From the NCBI RefSeq assembly GCF_003289645.1, contig NZ_QLYX01000001.1, positions 248,001 to 312,000 on the forward strand: a DNA stretch of 64,000 bases, in the 5' to 3' direction. Both the position numbers and the translations under genes were made by a program. This DNA comes from Actinomadura craniellae (GTDB taxonomy: Bacteria > Actinomycetota > Actinomycetes > Streptosporangiales > Streptosporangiaceae). The stretch's first letter is position 1. Each line of letters begins with the position of its first letter. This document shows positions 27,433 through 36,050 of the stretch, one piece after another. The notes below the pieces were generated by a model. The model saw only the letters and a program-made list of their open reading frames with translations, ran no database searches and had not been told where the DNA came from.

Positions 27433-27560
27433 TGCGCCGCCTCCTGCGGGCCTTCCTCAGATGGCGGGCGAAGGAGATCGCCGATCAACGGGACTGCCGG
27501 CACGACGGGAAGCCGCCGTACTGCATGAACTGCGCGTGCCTCCGGTCGCCGATGCCCTGA
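27432..27560 (+). CDS. Small Cys-rich protein, 42 aa
   Basis: The ATG overlaps the stop codon of the amine oxidase gene (TGATG). The peptide has a basic amphipathic start (MRRLLRAFLRWRAKEIADQ) followed by a compact D-C-R-H-D-G-K-P-P-Y-C-M-N-C-A-C segment with four Cys and one His. That spacing could bind zinc or an iron-sulfur cluster. I do not recognise a family. The tight coupling suggests it works with the amine oxidase or with the PuuB-like oxidase that follows 70 bp later, for example as a stability or electron-transfer partner. That is inference only. Confidence 0.6.
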   Translation: MRRLLRAFLRWRAKEIADQRDCRHDGKPPYCMNCACLRSPMP

Positions 27561-27630
27561 GCGGGCGCCGAACCAACCCATGCCGCGATCGGTCCGGCCG
27601 ATCGCGCTGCTGCCGACGAAAGGGCATTCC

Positions 27631-29013
27631 ATGGACATGCACCGGGAGGACCTCCCGTCCTACTGGCTTTATGCGGCGGAGGCACGGGCGTCCGACGCGC
27701 TGCAGGGTGACCGGGAGGTCGACTACTGCATCGTGGGCGCGGGACTGACCGGCCTGTGGACGGCGTACTACCTCTCGGTCGCCGACCCGGGCGCCCGGAT
27801 CGCGGTGGTGGAGCGGCGGATGGCCGGGTTCGGCGCCTCCGGGCGCAACGCGGGGTGGTTGAGCTCGGAGTTCGACGGCAGGTTCGAGGACATGGCCGAG
27901 CGCGGTGGCCGCGCGGCCGTGGCGGCGATGCATCACGCGATGAACGAGACGTTCGACGTGGTGGTCGAGACCTGCCGGGCCGAGGGGATCGACGCCGACC
28001 TCCACCACGGCGGCATCATCCGGTTCGCCCAGAACCGGGCCCAACTGGTCCGGGTGCGGGCGGCGTTCGAGAAGCGGCAGGCATGGGGGGCCGACGCGGG
28101 CTACTCCTGGCTCTCCGGCGGCGAGGTGCGCGAGCGCGTCGGCGTCCACGGCGTCCTGGGCGGCTACGCCAACGAGTACGGCGCCCGGGTGCAGCCGGCC
28201 AAGCTGGTCCGCGGTCTGCTGGAAGTCGTCCGGCGCCGTGGCGTCCGGGTCCACGAGGACACCGAGGCACAGCGCATCGAGCCGGGCCGCGTGGTCACCG
28301 CCCGGGGCACCATCACGGCACCGATCGTCGTACGCGGGGTCGAGGCGTATCTGGTCGGCCTCCCGGGGCACCGCCGGGACGTGCTGCCCATGCAGTCGTC
28401 CGTCATCCTCACCGAGCCGATCCCGGCCGAACTCCGCCCCGGGGTCGCCTGGTCGAACGCGGAGCTGATCGCCGACGGCGCGAACGCCTACGCGGCGGCC
28501 CAGCTCACTCCGGACTGGCGGATCGTGATGGGCGCGCGCGGCATCCTGCCGAAGTACGGGTACGGCTCCACCCTCGATCACGAGGGCGTGACCACCGAGC
28601 GGGCGCGACGCCATCTCTTCGAGGCGGTCGTCAACTGGTTCCCGCAGCTACGCGACCTGGGCATCAGCGACTCCTGGTGCGGAGTCCTGGCGATCCCGCG
28701 GGACTGGACGCCGTCGGTCGACTTCGACCCGGCCACCGGCCTCGCCGGCGCCGGCGGGTACGTCGGCAGCGGCGTCAGCACCACGAACCTGGCCGGCCGG
28801 ACCCTGGCCGACCTGGTGACCGGCAAGAGCACCGAGCTCACCACGCTCCCGTGGGTCAACCGCCCGACCCGGCGGTGGGAGCCGGAGCCGCTGCGCTGGG
28901 CCGGAGTGAACGCGATGACGAAGCTCTACCGCGCCGCCGATCGGCGCGAGCAGGCCGGCCTCGACCGCCCGAGCCGCCTGAGCCGGATCGGTGCCATGGT
29001 CACCGGCCGCTGA
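27631..29013 (+). CDS. FAD-dependent amine oxidoreductase (DAO/PuuB type), 460 aa
   Basis: The frame begins MDMHREDLPSYWLYAAEA and carries an FAD-binding motif DYCIVGAGLTGLWTAYYLS (about 32-50) and the second strand Glu (IAVVERRMAG). GASGRNAGWLSSEFDG is the DAO/PuuB block after the Rossmann motif, and the C-terminal GYVGSGVSTTNLAGRTLADL completes FAD binding. PuuB oxidises gamma-glutamyl-putrescine. This enzyme may act on the product of the gamma-glutamyl ligase encoded upstream. ATG 27631 is preceded by GAAAGG at suitable distance, so the longer frame starting at 27580 is rejected. Confidence 0.9.
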   Translation: MDMHREDLPSYWLYAAEARASDALQGDREVDYCIVGAGLTGLWTAYYLSVADPGARIAVVERRMAGFGASGRNAGWLSSEFDGRFEDMAERGGRAAVAAMHHAMNETFDVVVETCRAEGIDADLHHGGIIRFAQNRAQLVRVRAAFEKRQAWGADAGYSWLSGGEVRERVGVHGVLGGYANEYGARVQPAKLVRGLLEVVRRRGVRVHEDTEAQRIEPGRVVTARGTITAPIVVRGVEAYLVGLPGHRRDVLPMQSSVILTEPIPAELRPGVAWSNAELIADGANAYAAAQLTPDWRIVMGARGILPKYGYGSTLDHEGVTTERARRHLFEAVVNWFPQLRDLGISDSWCGVLAIPRDWTPSVDFDPATGLAGAGGYVGSGVSTTNLAGRTLADLVTGKSTELTTLPWVNRPTRRWEPEPLRWAGVNAMTKLYRAADRREQAGLDRPSRLSRIGAMVTGR

Positions 29014-29048
29014 GCGACCTCCGCCGGGAACATCGAAGGGAACCTTTC

Positions 29049-29498
29049 ATGACCACCTCGATCGAGCTCGTCCGGTCGTACCTGGAATCGCTGCGCGGGC
29101 GGCGGGAACCCGGCTTCGAGGAGGCGCTTCGCCGTCACCTCACCGAGGACGCGATCTGCGTCGAGGCCGAGATGATCCCCTGGGGCGGTGTCTGGCGGGG
29201 GATCGACGGCTATCTGGGTGTCTTCGACGCGCTCCAGGAAGCCGTCGAGAAGGCGCCCGGTGTCGATGCCACCCGGGTCGGCAGCGAGATCGGCGTCCTC
29301 GTGGGGGAGGGCGACACGGTCTTCCGCGAGTTCACGTTGACGCTCGGCGGAACGGACGGCACCGACCACGTCATGCCGGGCGCCGAGACGTACACGATCA
29401 CCGACGGCAGGATCTCGGCGATCCGCGTCTACTTCCAGGACACGGCGTACCTGAACCAGATCCTGTCCGCCGACATCCGGGGCCGGCAGAACCTTTAA
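29049..29498 (+). CDS. SnoaL-like/limonene-epoxide-hydrolase-like protein, 149 aa
   Basis: The length and pattern fit the alpha+beta cone fold of SnoaL-like proteins: an N-terminal helix (VRSYLESLRG), then DAICVEAEMIPWGGVWRGIDGY and a C-terminal ISAIRVYFQDTAYLNQI strand-helix. Family members isomerise, hydrolyse or merely bind small molecules, and no catalytic set can be named. GGGAACC precedes the ATG at 29049. It is the last gene before the XRE-cupin promoter and is likely transcribed with the PuuB-like oxidase gene. Confidence 0.75.
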   Translation: MTTSIELVRSYLESLRGRREPGFEEALRRHLTEDAICVEAEMIPWGGVWRGIDGYLGVFDALQEAVEKAPGVDATRVGSEIGVLVGEGDTVFREFTLTLGGTDGTDHVMPGAETYTITDGRISAIRVYFQDTAYLNQILSADIRGRQNL

Positions 29499-29518
29499 AG
29501 CACGACAAACCAACCTAT

Positions 29519-29552
29519 TGACATAGTGAAGGTTCTTCGATGTACTGAAGAT
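29519..29552 (+). promoter_or_regulatory. Promoter and candidate operator of the XRE-cupin regulator gene
   Basis: TTGACA (29519-29524) with a 17-bp spacer to TGTACT (29542-29547) makes a sigma-70-like promoter. An inverted repeat TCTTC-N8-GAAGA (29535-29552) covers the -10, as expected for autorepression. Confidence 0.55.
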
Positions 29553-29575
29553 GTATTCGGAAGGAAGGCGAGCCC

Positions 29576-30181
29576 GTGAGCGACGAAGCGCCCGGCACCT
29601 CCACGGCGGCGAACGCGAACAAGCGTGAGCTCGTGGAACGGCTGGGCACGGAGTTGCGGGCTCTCCGCAAGGAACGCCGGCTGACGCTGGAGGGGCTGAG
29701 CAAGCGCGCCGGCGTCAGCATGGGGCTGCTGAGCCAGATCGAGCGCGGTAACGGCAACCCGTCGTTCAACACTCTCGCCGACCTGGCGCACGCCCTGGAG
29801 GTGCCGATCGGCCGCCTCCTGCACAACTCCGACCTGCAGTCCCCGGTGGTGCGCGCCGGGGAGCGCAGGACCCTCGACCTCCACGAGCCGGACTCACAGG
29901 CGGTGCACCAGCTGCTGACTCCGTCGCTCCGCGGGCCGCTCGAGGCCCTGTGGGTGGAGGTGCCCCCGGGGCACGACACCTCGAAGACCCCCTACGTGCA
30001 CGAGGGGGTCGAGTTCGGCCTCGTGCTGCAGGGCACCCACGAGGTCACCGTGGACGGGCAGGTCCACGTGCTCGAAGCGGGTGACTCGATCACCTTCCAG
30101 AGCTCGCTGCCCCATTCCTATCGGAACATCGGCAACGAGCGCGTGATCGCCGTCTGGGTGGTCACACCGCCGACCTTCTAG
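29576..30181 (+). CDS. XRE-family regulator with C-terminal cupin (PuuR-like), 201 aa
   Basis: An N-terminal HTH (about 18-75; LTLEGLSKRAGVSMGLLSQI is the recognition region) is followed by a cupin barrel (about 115-195). The cupin has the histidine/glutamate pattern in TPYVHEGVEFGLVLQGTHEV and the LEAGDSITFQSSLPHSY block. PuuR, with the same architecture, represses polyamine catabolism and is released by its ligand. GTG 29576 follows GGAAGGAAGG. It lies between the amine-oxidation genes and the HpaB module and may control both. The promoter in front has an inverted repeat over its -10. Confidence 0.9.
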   Translation: MSDEAPGTSTAANANKRELVERLGTELRALRKERRLTLEGLSKRAGVSMGLLSQIERGNGNPSFNTLADLAHALEVPIGRLLHNSDLQSPVVRAGERRTLDLHEPDSQAVHQLLTPSLRGPLEALWVEVPPGHDTSKTPYVHEGVEFGLVLQGTHEVTVDGQVHVLEAGDSITFQSSLPHSYRNIGNERVIAVWVVTPPTF

Positions 30182-30305
30182 CTGCACACCCCCACACACC
30201 TTCACCCGCACGACCTCATCGGACGCCGAGCACGGCGCCCGCTGGTCAAGCGCGCGTGAAAACGACGGCACAAACTCCGGTTTCGACTGAGATGGGAAGA
30301 TTCAA

Positions 30306-31805
30306 GTGGCGAGCAGGGTGCGAACCAAGGCGGACTACCTGGCCGGGCTCCGCGACGGCAGGCGGGTCTACGTCGGTGGCGAGCTGGTCACCGACGTGAC
30401 GACTCACGACGCGTTCAAGAACGCGGCCGACAGCATCGGCGACATTTACTCGGCGGTGTCGGACCCGAAGAACGAAGACCTCACGACGTACGTCGAGGAG
30501 GAGACCGGCGACCGGTGCAGCCTGACCTTCCTCCGCCCGCTGGACCGCGCGGACATCGCCGCCAAGCGGCGGTTCCACCAGGTCGTGGCGGAGACCAGCA
30601 ACGGCCTGATGGGGCGCACCCCGGACCACGTCGGCTCGTCGGTGACCGGGATGGCCTGCCAGGCGGACGTCTTCACCGACGGCGGGTACCCCGAGCACGT
30701 CCTGGACTACTGGCGGTACGTGCGTGACCGCGACCTGTACGTCGCGCACGCGGTGGCGCCGCCGTCAGGCACGCGGGCACTGGGCTCGCTGGGCGACGGG
30801 AACAAGTCGAGAGAGCCGGTGAAGAACCCGAACGCGCTCCGCGTGGTCGACTCCGACAGCGAGGGCGTCACCGTGCACGGCGTGAAGGTGCTGGCGACGT
30901 CCGCGGTCCTCGCCGACGAGATCTGGGTCGGCAACATCCTGCCGCTGCGGCCGGGGGACGAGGCGCACTCGGTCTCCTTCGCCGTCCCGGTCGCGACCGA
31001 GGGCCTGAAGCTGATCAGCCGGACGCCGTTCGAGGCCCGCGCCCGCAACAGCTACGAGTACCCGCTGGCGGCGAACTTCGACGAGACCGACTCGGTCCTG
31101 GTGTTCGACCAGGTGAAGGTGCCCTGGGAGCGGGTCTTCACCTTCGACGGGATCGCCACCTCGATCGCGGCCTTCAACAGCACCCCGGCGCACGCGCTGG
31201 CGAACCTGCAGGCGCACGTACGGCTGCTGACCAAGACCGGAACCATGCTCGGCCTGACCCGTCTGATCACCGAGGTCATCGGCACCTCGGGCATCCCGGG
31301 CGTGCAGGAGGAGCTCCGCCGGATGGCCCTCTACGTCGGCATGCTCGACGGCCTGATCCAGGGGCAGGAGACCCGGCCGGAGCGGTGGCCGGGCGGGTTC
31401 GTGAGCAACAACCGCGAAGTCCTCTACGCGACCATGGCCTGGAGCTCGCAGTCGTTCCCGCAGTTCGCCCTGCGGATGCGCGAGCTGATCGGCGGGCACC
31501 CGTTCCGCCAGCCCGCGGACGTCAGCGCGTTCGCCGACGCGGAAGCCACCGACGCCTACCTGCGCACCTCGGGCCAGGCCGACGCCGGGAGCGCCAAGGA
31601 GCACTACCAGCTCATGCGGACGGCATGGGACATGATCGGCAGCGAGTTCGCGAGCCGGCACCTCCAGTACGAGATGTTCTACGCGGGACCGCCGCACGTG
31701 ACCAACGGCCACCTGGGCCGTGCGTTCGACTGGAACCGCGTCGACGGGCTGGCCGAGCGGCTGACCCGGCGGATCCGCGAGAAGACCGATGCCCAGCACG
31801 CCTGA
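30306..31805 (+). CDS. HpaB-type FADH2-dependent monooxygenase, 499 aa
   Basis: This is a member of the 4-hydroxyphenylacetate 3-hydroxylase family (acyl-CoA dehydrogenase fold), which uses reduced flavin supplied by a separate reductase. The N-terminal TKADYLAGLRDGRRVYVGGE, DRADIAAKRRFHQVVAETSNGLMGRTPDHV, and the middle YPLAANFDETDSVLVFDQVKVPWERVF segments are family hallmarks. Relatives act on phenols and also on N-heterocycles such as pyrrole and imidazole. The following overlapping gene encodes the flavin reductase. GTG 30306 begins the module. Substrate cannot be fixed, but the surrounding C-N hydrolases favour a nitrogenous ring over a simple phenol. Confidence 0.88.
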   Translation: MASRVRTKADYLAGLRDGRRVYVGGELVTDVTTHDAFKNAADSIGDIYSAVSDPKNEDLTTYVEEETGDRCSLTFLRPLDRADIAAKRRFHQVVAETSNGLMGRTPDHVGSSVTGMACQADVFTDGGYPEHVLDYWRYVRDRDLYVAHAVAPPSGTRALGSLGDGNKSREPVKNPNALRVVDSDSEGVTVHGVKVLATSAVLADEIWVGNILPLRPGDEAHSVSFAVPVATEGLKLISRTPFEARARNSYEYPLAANFDETDSVLVFDQVKVPWERVFTFDGIATSIAAFNSTPAHALANLQAHVRLLTKTGTMLGLTRLITEVIGTSGIPGVQEELRRMALYVGMLDGLIQGQETRPERWPGGFVSNNREVLYATMAWSSQSFPQFALRMRELIGGHPFRQPADVSAFADAEATDAYLRTSGQADAGSAKEHYQLMRTAWDMIGSEFASRHLQYEMFYAGPPHVTNGHLGRAFDWNRVDGLAERLTRRIREKTDAQHA

Positions 31806-32391
31806 CGCCGGGCCGGTCGCCGCCCGGCCGGACCCTTCGGCCGCAGGGACCCGGCTGGGGACCCGCACCGTGTTCAGCCGGTGCGCCGCGACGGTCAACC
31901 TCATCGCCTGCCTTCAGGACGGCATGGCCACCGGGATGACCGCGACCTCGGTCTGCTCGCTCTCCCTCGACCCGCCGTCGGCGCTGATCTGCGTCCACCG
32001 GGAAGCGCGCACCCGCGACGCGATCGTGGCCGCGGGCACCTTCGTGATCAACGTCCTGAGCCGGGGGCAGGAGGAGCTCGCCAACCGGTTCAGCAGGCCC
32101 GGCTCGGACAAGGCGATCCCGGCCGAGCTGCTGAACACCCATGCCGGCCCCGATGCGTCCTATCCCGTCCTGAACGGCGTCGCCGGAGCGCTGATGTGCC
32201 GGCTCGCGAACGTCGTCGACTTCGGCTCGCACTCGATCATGATCGGCCTCGTCGAGCAGGTCATCGAGGGCCCGGCGGACGCCGAGCCGCTCGTCTACCA
32301 CGACCGCAGATACGTCACCACCGTCGCCGACCTCGACCACCTCGCCCGCCGGATCACCGACGAGAGCCTGATCTCCGCCCTCGGGTGGTAG
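31789..32391 (+). CDS. Flavin reductase (HpaC-like, split-barrel FMN-binding), 200 aa
   Basis: The core has the family's DGMATGMTATSVCSLSLDPPSALICVHREA segment and FVINVLSRGQEELANRFS, which bind the flavin in the HpaC/DIM6 family, and ends in a typical D-R-R-Y-V-T region. It overlaps the monooxygenase gene by 17 bp, so the two components are produced together. It should reduce FAD or FMN with NAD(P)H and pass it to the HpaB-like oxygenase. The first roughly 25 residues are low-complexity, and a later start is possible. Confidence 0.9.
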   Translation: MPSTPDAGPVAARPDPSAAGTRLGTRTVFSRCAATVNLIACLQDGMATGMTATSVCSLSLDPPSALICVHREARTRDAIVAAGTFVINVLSRGQEELANRFSRPGSDKAIPAELLNTHAGPDASYPVLNGVAGALMCRLANVVDFGSHSIMIGLVEQVIEGPADAEPLVYHDRRYVTTVADLDHLARRITDESLISALGW

Positions 32392-32455
32392 CCGGCTCCG
32401 GCGGCGATCGGCAGTCCCCACCGACAAGCGCGCCCACGACGAACAAGGAGCAGCT

Positions 32456-33541
32456 TTGACCGACAACACCTATTTCTCTGTGGCGGCGATGCAGCCGAAC
32501 ATGCACTACGCGGCGAATCTCGAGGAGCTGTGGGACAAGAACCTGAACCGCTGGCTGGAGCTCATCGACCACATGGTGCCGTACTGGTCGATGATCACCG
32601 GGGCGCCCTGCCGGCTCCTGGTGTTCCCGGAGTACGGCTTCATGAGCCTGCCGCGCACGCCCGACGGCAGCTGGAACGGCGTCTCGATCAAGATTCCCGG
32701 TCCCGAGACCGACGCGCTCGCCGAGAAGGCCAGGAAGCACGGCGTGTACATCGGTGCGCACGCGTGGGTCGAGTACGACGACCTCCCGGGCCGCCCGATG
32801 AGCGTCGCCTTCCTGATCGCGCCCGACGGCTCGATCCCGCTGATCCACCACAAGGTCGTGACCAGCAAGTCCTACGAGGCCGGGAGCGCGGCGCCCGGTG
32901 ACGTCTACGACTGGTTCGTCAAGAAGTTCGGCGACGGGCTCGACGCGTTCTTCCCGGTCGCGCAGACCGAACTCGGCGGCATCGGCTTCCAGATCTGCGG
33001 CGAAGGCCAGTACGCCGAGACCTCCCGCGGGCTGATGCTCAACGGCGCCGAGATCCTGCTGCGGCCGAACGCCTGGATCGAGCCGTGGATGGCCGAGCCG
33101 CAGGACCTGATGTCGGTGATCACCCGGTTCCACGCGTTCTCGAACATGACCTACGTCGTCGAGGCGAACCGCGGCCACCTCTACCACCCGGGCCGGGCCG
33201 TCGACTTCGGTGCGGGACGCTCGATGATCGCCGACTACACGGGACGGCTGCTGGCCCGGGCCTCGGCGCACGGCGAGATGGGCGTCGCGGCGGAGGTGAA
33301 CATGGAGTCGCTGCGCCGCTACCGCGAGGAGAGCGGTTTCTGCTCGCGCACGGTCTTCATGCCGACCGAGATCTTCGCCAAGGTCTACACCGATTCGGGC
33401 CGGATGTGGCCCAGCAACACCCTGATGGGCCGGGAGACCTCGATGAGCTCCGAGGAGTGGGAGGAGATCCGCCGGCAGGTGATCGAGTCCCGCCGCGACG
33501 TGTTCAAGGAGTCCGCGTACCGCAGGAGCCTGCGTGCCTAG
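32456..33541 (+). CDS. Nitrilase-superfamily amidase/C-N hydrolase, 361 aa
   Basis: The Glu-Lys-Cys triad is in place: Glu59 in VFPEYGF, Lys133 in HHKVV, and Cys181 in QICGEGQY. The enzyme should hydrolyse a carboxamide, carbamoyl or nitrile bond in the cytoplasm. The C-G-E-G around the nucleophile differs from the common C-Y-D or C-W-E of aliphatic amidases and nitrilases, so the substrate may be unusual. TTG 32456 is preceded by AAGGAG. It is encoded 64 bp after the flavin reductase and before DUF3830. A role as half-amidase after ring opening is my inference. Confidence 0.87.
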   Translation: MTDNTYFSVAAMQPNMHYAANLEELWDKNLNRWLELIDHMVPYWSMITGAPCRLLVFPEYGFMSLPRTPDGSWNGVSIKIPGPETDALAEKARKHGVYIGAHAWVEYDDLPGRPMSVAFLIAPDGSIPLIHHKVVTSKSYEAGSAAPGDVYDWFVKKFGDGLDAFFPVAQTELGGIGFQICGEGQYAETSRGLMLNGAEILLRPNAWIEPWMAEPQDLMSVITRFHAFSNMTYVVEANRGHLYHPGRAVDFGAGRSMIADYTGRLLARASAHGEMGVAAEVNMESLRRYREESGFCSRTVFMPTEIFAKVYTDSGRMWPSNTLMGRETSMSSEEWEEIRRQVIESRRDVFKESAYRRSLRA

Positions 33542-33595
33542 CCCGTACCGGAGCACGCGGTCCGCAGGCAGCCGAAACCCGGAGAGGTCCACCCG

Positions 33596-34087
33596 ATGAT
33601 CGAGAGCAGTTCGAGAGCCGAGATCCGCGCTCTGTGGGACTCGGCCTGGCCGGCACCCGTCGACCGGGAAACCGCCGAGAACGCGACCGTCCTGACGCTG
33701 ACCATCCTCGACACCGAGTTCGAGATACGGCTGCTGGCGGGGCCGGCGCCGCAGACCTGCGCGGCGGTCCTCCAGGAACTCCCGGTGACGGGATACCTGG
33801 TCCACGCGGCCTGGTCGGGGGACGTGGTCCGCGGCCTCGGCCCGGTCGACCTGGGCGAGGTCGACGCCACCGAGAACGCGACCGCGTGCTGCGCGCCGGG
33901 GGACGTCGTCTTCAGCCCGGAGCACCGGGAGTTGTCGATCATCTACGGCGACAACGACATGCGGATGCCGACCGGCCCGGTCTTCGCCTCCGTCTTCGGG
34001 CGGATCGAACGGAAGGTCGGGGTTCTCCAGCAGATCGGACGGGACATCAGGGTGTTCGGCACCGTCCCGTTCACGATCTCGCGTTAG
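33596..34087 (+). CDS. DUF3830 family protein (cyclophilin-like fold), 163 aa
   Basis: The family is recognised by the ILDTEFEIRLLAGPAPQTCAAV stretch, which resembles a cyclophilin-type barrel start, then VHAAWSGDVVRG and the C-terminal FASVFGRI. There is no evidence for prolyl isomerase activity. DUF3830 genes are commonly found beside amidohydrolases and transporters in catabolic islands, as here. It may bind a pathway intermediate. The ATG at 33596 follows GGAGAGG. The gene lies between the amidase and SDR genes in the same orientation. Confidence 0.75.
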   Translation: MIESSSRAEIRALWDSAWPAPVDRETAENATVLTLTILDTEFEIRLLAGPAPQTCAAVLQELPVTGYLVHAAWSGDVVRGLGPVDLGEVDATENATACCAPGDVVFSPEHRELSIIYGDNDMRMPTGPVFASVFGRIERKVGVLQQIGRDIRVFGTVPFTISR

Positions 34088-34191
34088 GCCCGGTTGCCGG
34101 TGGCCGGACAGGGTGAGGCCACGGCCACCGGCAACCGTCCCCGCACCCCGGGCGCGCGCCCGGGGGAAGGACTCACGGCAGGAGGAATCCG

Positions 34192-34980
34192 TTGACCATC
34201 GGAAGTCTCACCGGCCGGGTGGCGATCGTCACCGGCGCGGCGGGAGGCATCGGCCGGGCCTGCGCGGCGGCGCTGTCCAGGCGTGGTGCCGTCGTGATCG
34301 GGGCCGACCTCCGTGATCGTCCGGTGCCCGGCGGTCCGGCGATCACGGAGTTCCGCCGTCTCGACGTCACCGATCCCGAGGCGGTCGACGCCCTGGTCGG
34401 CGAGGTCGCGGCGGCGCACGAGGGGCTGAGCATCCTGGTCAACTCCACGGGTCTCTACCCGAGCGCGCCGCTGACCGGGATCGGCGCGGGGGAGTGGGAC
34501 CGGGTCCTGGGCGTCAACCTGAAGGGGCCGCATCTCTGCGTGGCCGCCTTCGCCCGGGCGCTGGTCGCCGCCGGGCGGCCGGGCACGGTGGTCAACATCT
34601 CCTCGACGGCCGCCGCGCGCGCCCGCCTCGGGGCGGCGCACTACTCGGCCTCGAAGGCCGGGTTGGACATGCTGACCAGGTCGCAGTCGCTCGAACTGGC
34701 CCGGCACGGCATCAGGGTGAACGCGGTGGCGCCCGGATACGTGAAAGTGGACAGCAGCGTCAACCCGATCTCGGCGGAGTACGAGGACGCGGTGCTGTCC
34801 GGAATCCCGCTGGGCCGCGTCGGCCGCCCCGACGACGTCGCCGAGGCGGTCGCCTTCCTCTGCGGCGACGCCGCCGCATGGATCACTGGCGAGGTGCTCG
34901 TCGTCGACGGCGGGGCGAGCGCCGGCAACGCCGGCCTGCCGCCGAGCGGGCCGGACGGCCGGGTGCGGAGCCCGCGATGA
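34192..34980 (+). CDS. Short-chain dehydrogenase/reductase, 262 aa
   Basis: This classical SDR shows TGAAGGIGRACAAALSRR (cofactor motif), G-A-D-L with an acidic NAD-selecting residue, the catalytic Ser in NISSTAAARAR and HYSASKAGLD for Tyr/Lys. In place of the usual N-N-A-G it has N-S-T-G. The C-terminal VLVVDGGASAGN is standard. TTG 34192 is the apparent start, preceded by AGGAGG. The stop overlaps the ATG of the C45 hydrolase gene. It would act on a hydroxy or keto intermediate of the HpaB pathway. Confidence 0.9.
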   Translation: MTIGSLTGRVAIVTGAAGGIGRACAAALSRRGAVVIGADLRDRPVPGGPAITEFRRLDVTDPEAVDALVGEVAAAHEGLSILVNSTGLYPSAPLTGIGAGEWDRVLGVNLKGPHLCVAAFARALVAAGRPGTVVNISSTAAARARLGAAHYSASKAGLDMLTRSQSLELARHGIRVNAVAPGYVKVDSSVNPISAEYEDAVLSGIPLGRVGRPDDVAEAVAFLCGDAAAWITGEVLVVDGGASAGNAGLPPSGPDGRVRSPR

Positions 34981-36050
34981 AGATCGTCCGTGTTGCGGGA
35001 ACTCCGTTCGCCCGGGGCCTGGCCCACGGCGAGCAGGCACGCGAGGAGATCCACGAGGCGATCCGGGTCTACCGCCGGTGGTTCGAAACGTTCGCGCGGC
35101 TCTCCTGGGAGGCCGCCCGCGACGCCGCCCGGGCGCACCGGCCGTGGCTGGAAAACCGGGACCCGGCCGCCCTGGAGGAGATGCGCGGGATCGCGGCGGG
35201 GGCCGGTGTGCCGACCACCGAAATCGTCGCGCTCAACTTCCGCACCGAGATCGCCTACGCGGCGGCGGGGGACCTGGCGCTGACCGAGTGCACCGTGCTC
35301 GGGGTCGACGCGTCGGCATCGGGAGACGGGCACGTCTATCTCGCCCAGAACTGGGACTGGCTCACCGAACTGCTCCCGCTCACGATCATGCTGGACTGGG
35401 AGTTCGACGGCGGGCGCGCGGTCTCGGTCACCGAGCCGGGCATGCTCGCGAAGTTCGGGGTGAACTCCGCGGGCGTCGCGCTGTGCGTGAACCTGCTCGG
35501 CAGCGACGCCCATGGTCGGGGCGGGAGCTTCCACACGCTCGCCCGGCGGGTGCTGGAGTCCGCGACGGTGCTCGACGCGACCTGGGCGGTCACCGGCTCG
35601 GAGCGGGCCGGCTCCGGCAACTTCCTCATCGGCGGCGCATCCGGTGAGCTCATCGACGTCGAGTACAACCCGGTGCGCTGCCGGCTCCTGTTCCCCGCGA
35701 ACGGGACGCTGGCGCACGCCAACCACTTCGTCGGCCCCGATCCCGGCGTACGTGACCGCCTCGACGTCCTGCGCGGGCTGTCGCCCGGGACGTACTTCCG
35801 GCAGTGGCGCGCGGAGCAACTGCTCGCGGCCGGGCCGGGCGCCGGGCTCGCCGGAATGCAGGCGATCCTGCGGGACCACTACGGCGCTCCGGAGAGCATC
35901 TGCCGGCATCCCCAGCCACCCGGGCGACGGGAGGTGCTGGGTCAGACCAACGTCTCGTTGATCATCGACGTCACCGCCTCCGCGTTGCACTACACGCTCG
36001 GCTGCCCGTGCCGAAGCGACTACGAGAGGATCTCGCTGCCATGGGCCTGA
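34977..36050 (+). CDS. C45-family N-terminal-nucleophile hydrolase/acyltransferase (isopenicillin-N acyltransferase-like), 357 aa
   Basis: The protein matches the family of acyl-CoA:6-aminopenicillanate acyltransferases, which are made as proenzymes that self-cleave before a Cys. The probable nucleophile is Cys105 in ALTECTVLGVD, preceded by the EIVALNFRTEIAYA helix typical of the propeptide. Downstream QNWDW and FLIGGASGELIDVEY blocks are the conserved substrate-pocket segments. Bacterial relatives hydrolyse or transfer acyl groups on amines (choloylglycine-hydrolase-like chemistry). Here the likely job is removing an acyl group from an amine substrate. The ATG overlaps the SDR stop, and the 3' end overlaps the next gene by 10 bp. 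Confidence 0.82.
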   Translation: MKIVRVAGTPFARGLAHGEQAREEIHEAIRVYRRWFETFARLSWEAARDAARAHRPWLENRDPAALEEMRGIAAGAGVPTTEIVALNFRTEIAYAAAGDLALTECTVLGVDASASGDGHVYLAQNWDWLTELLPLTIMLDWEFDGGRAVSVTEPGMLAKFGVNSAGVALCVNLLGSDAHGRGGSFHTLARRVLESATVLDATWAVTGSERAGSGNFLIGGASGELIDVEYNPVRCRLLFPANGTLAHANHFVGPDPGVRDRLDVLRGLSPGTYFRQWRAEQLLAAGPGAGLAGMQAILRDHYGAPESICRHPQPPGRREVLGQTNVSLIIDVTASALHYTLGCPCRSDYERISLPWA

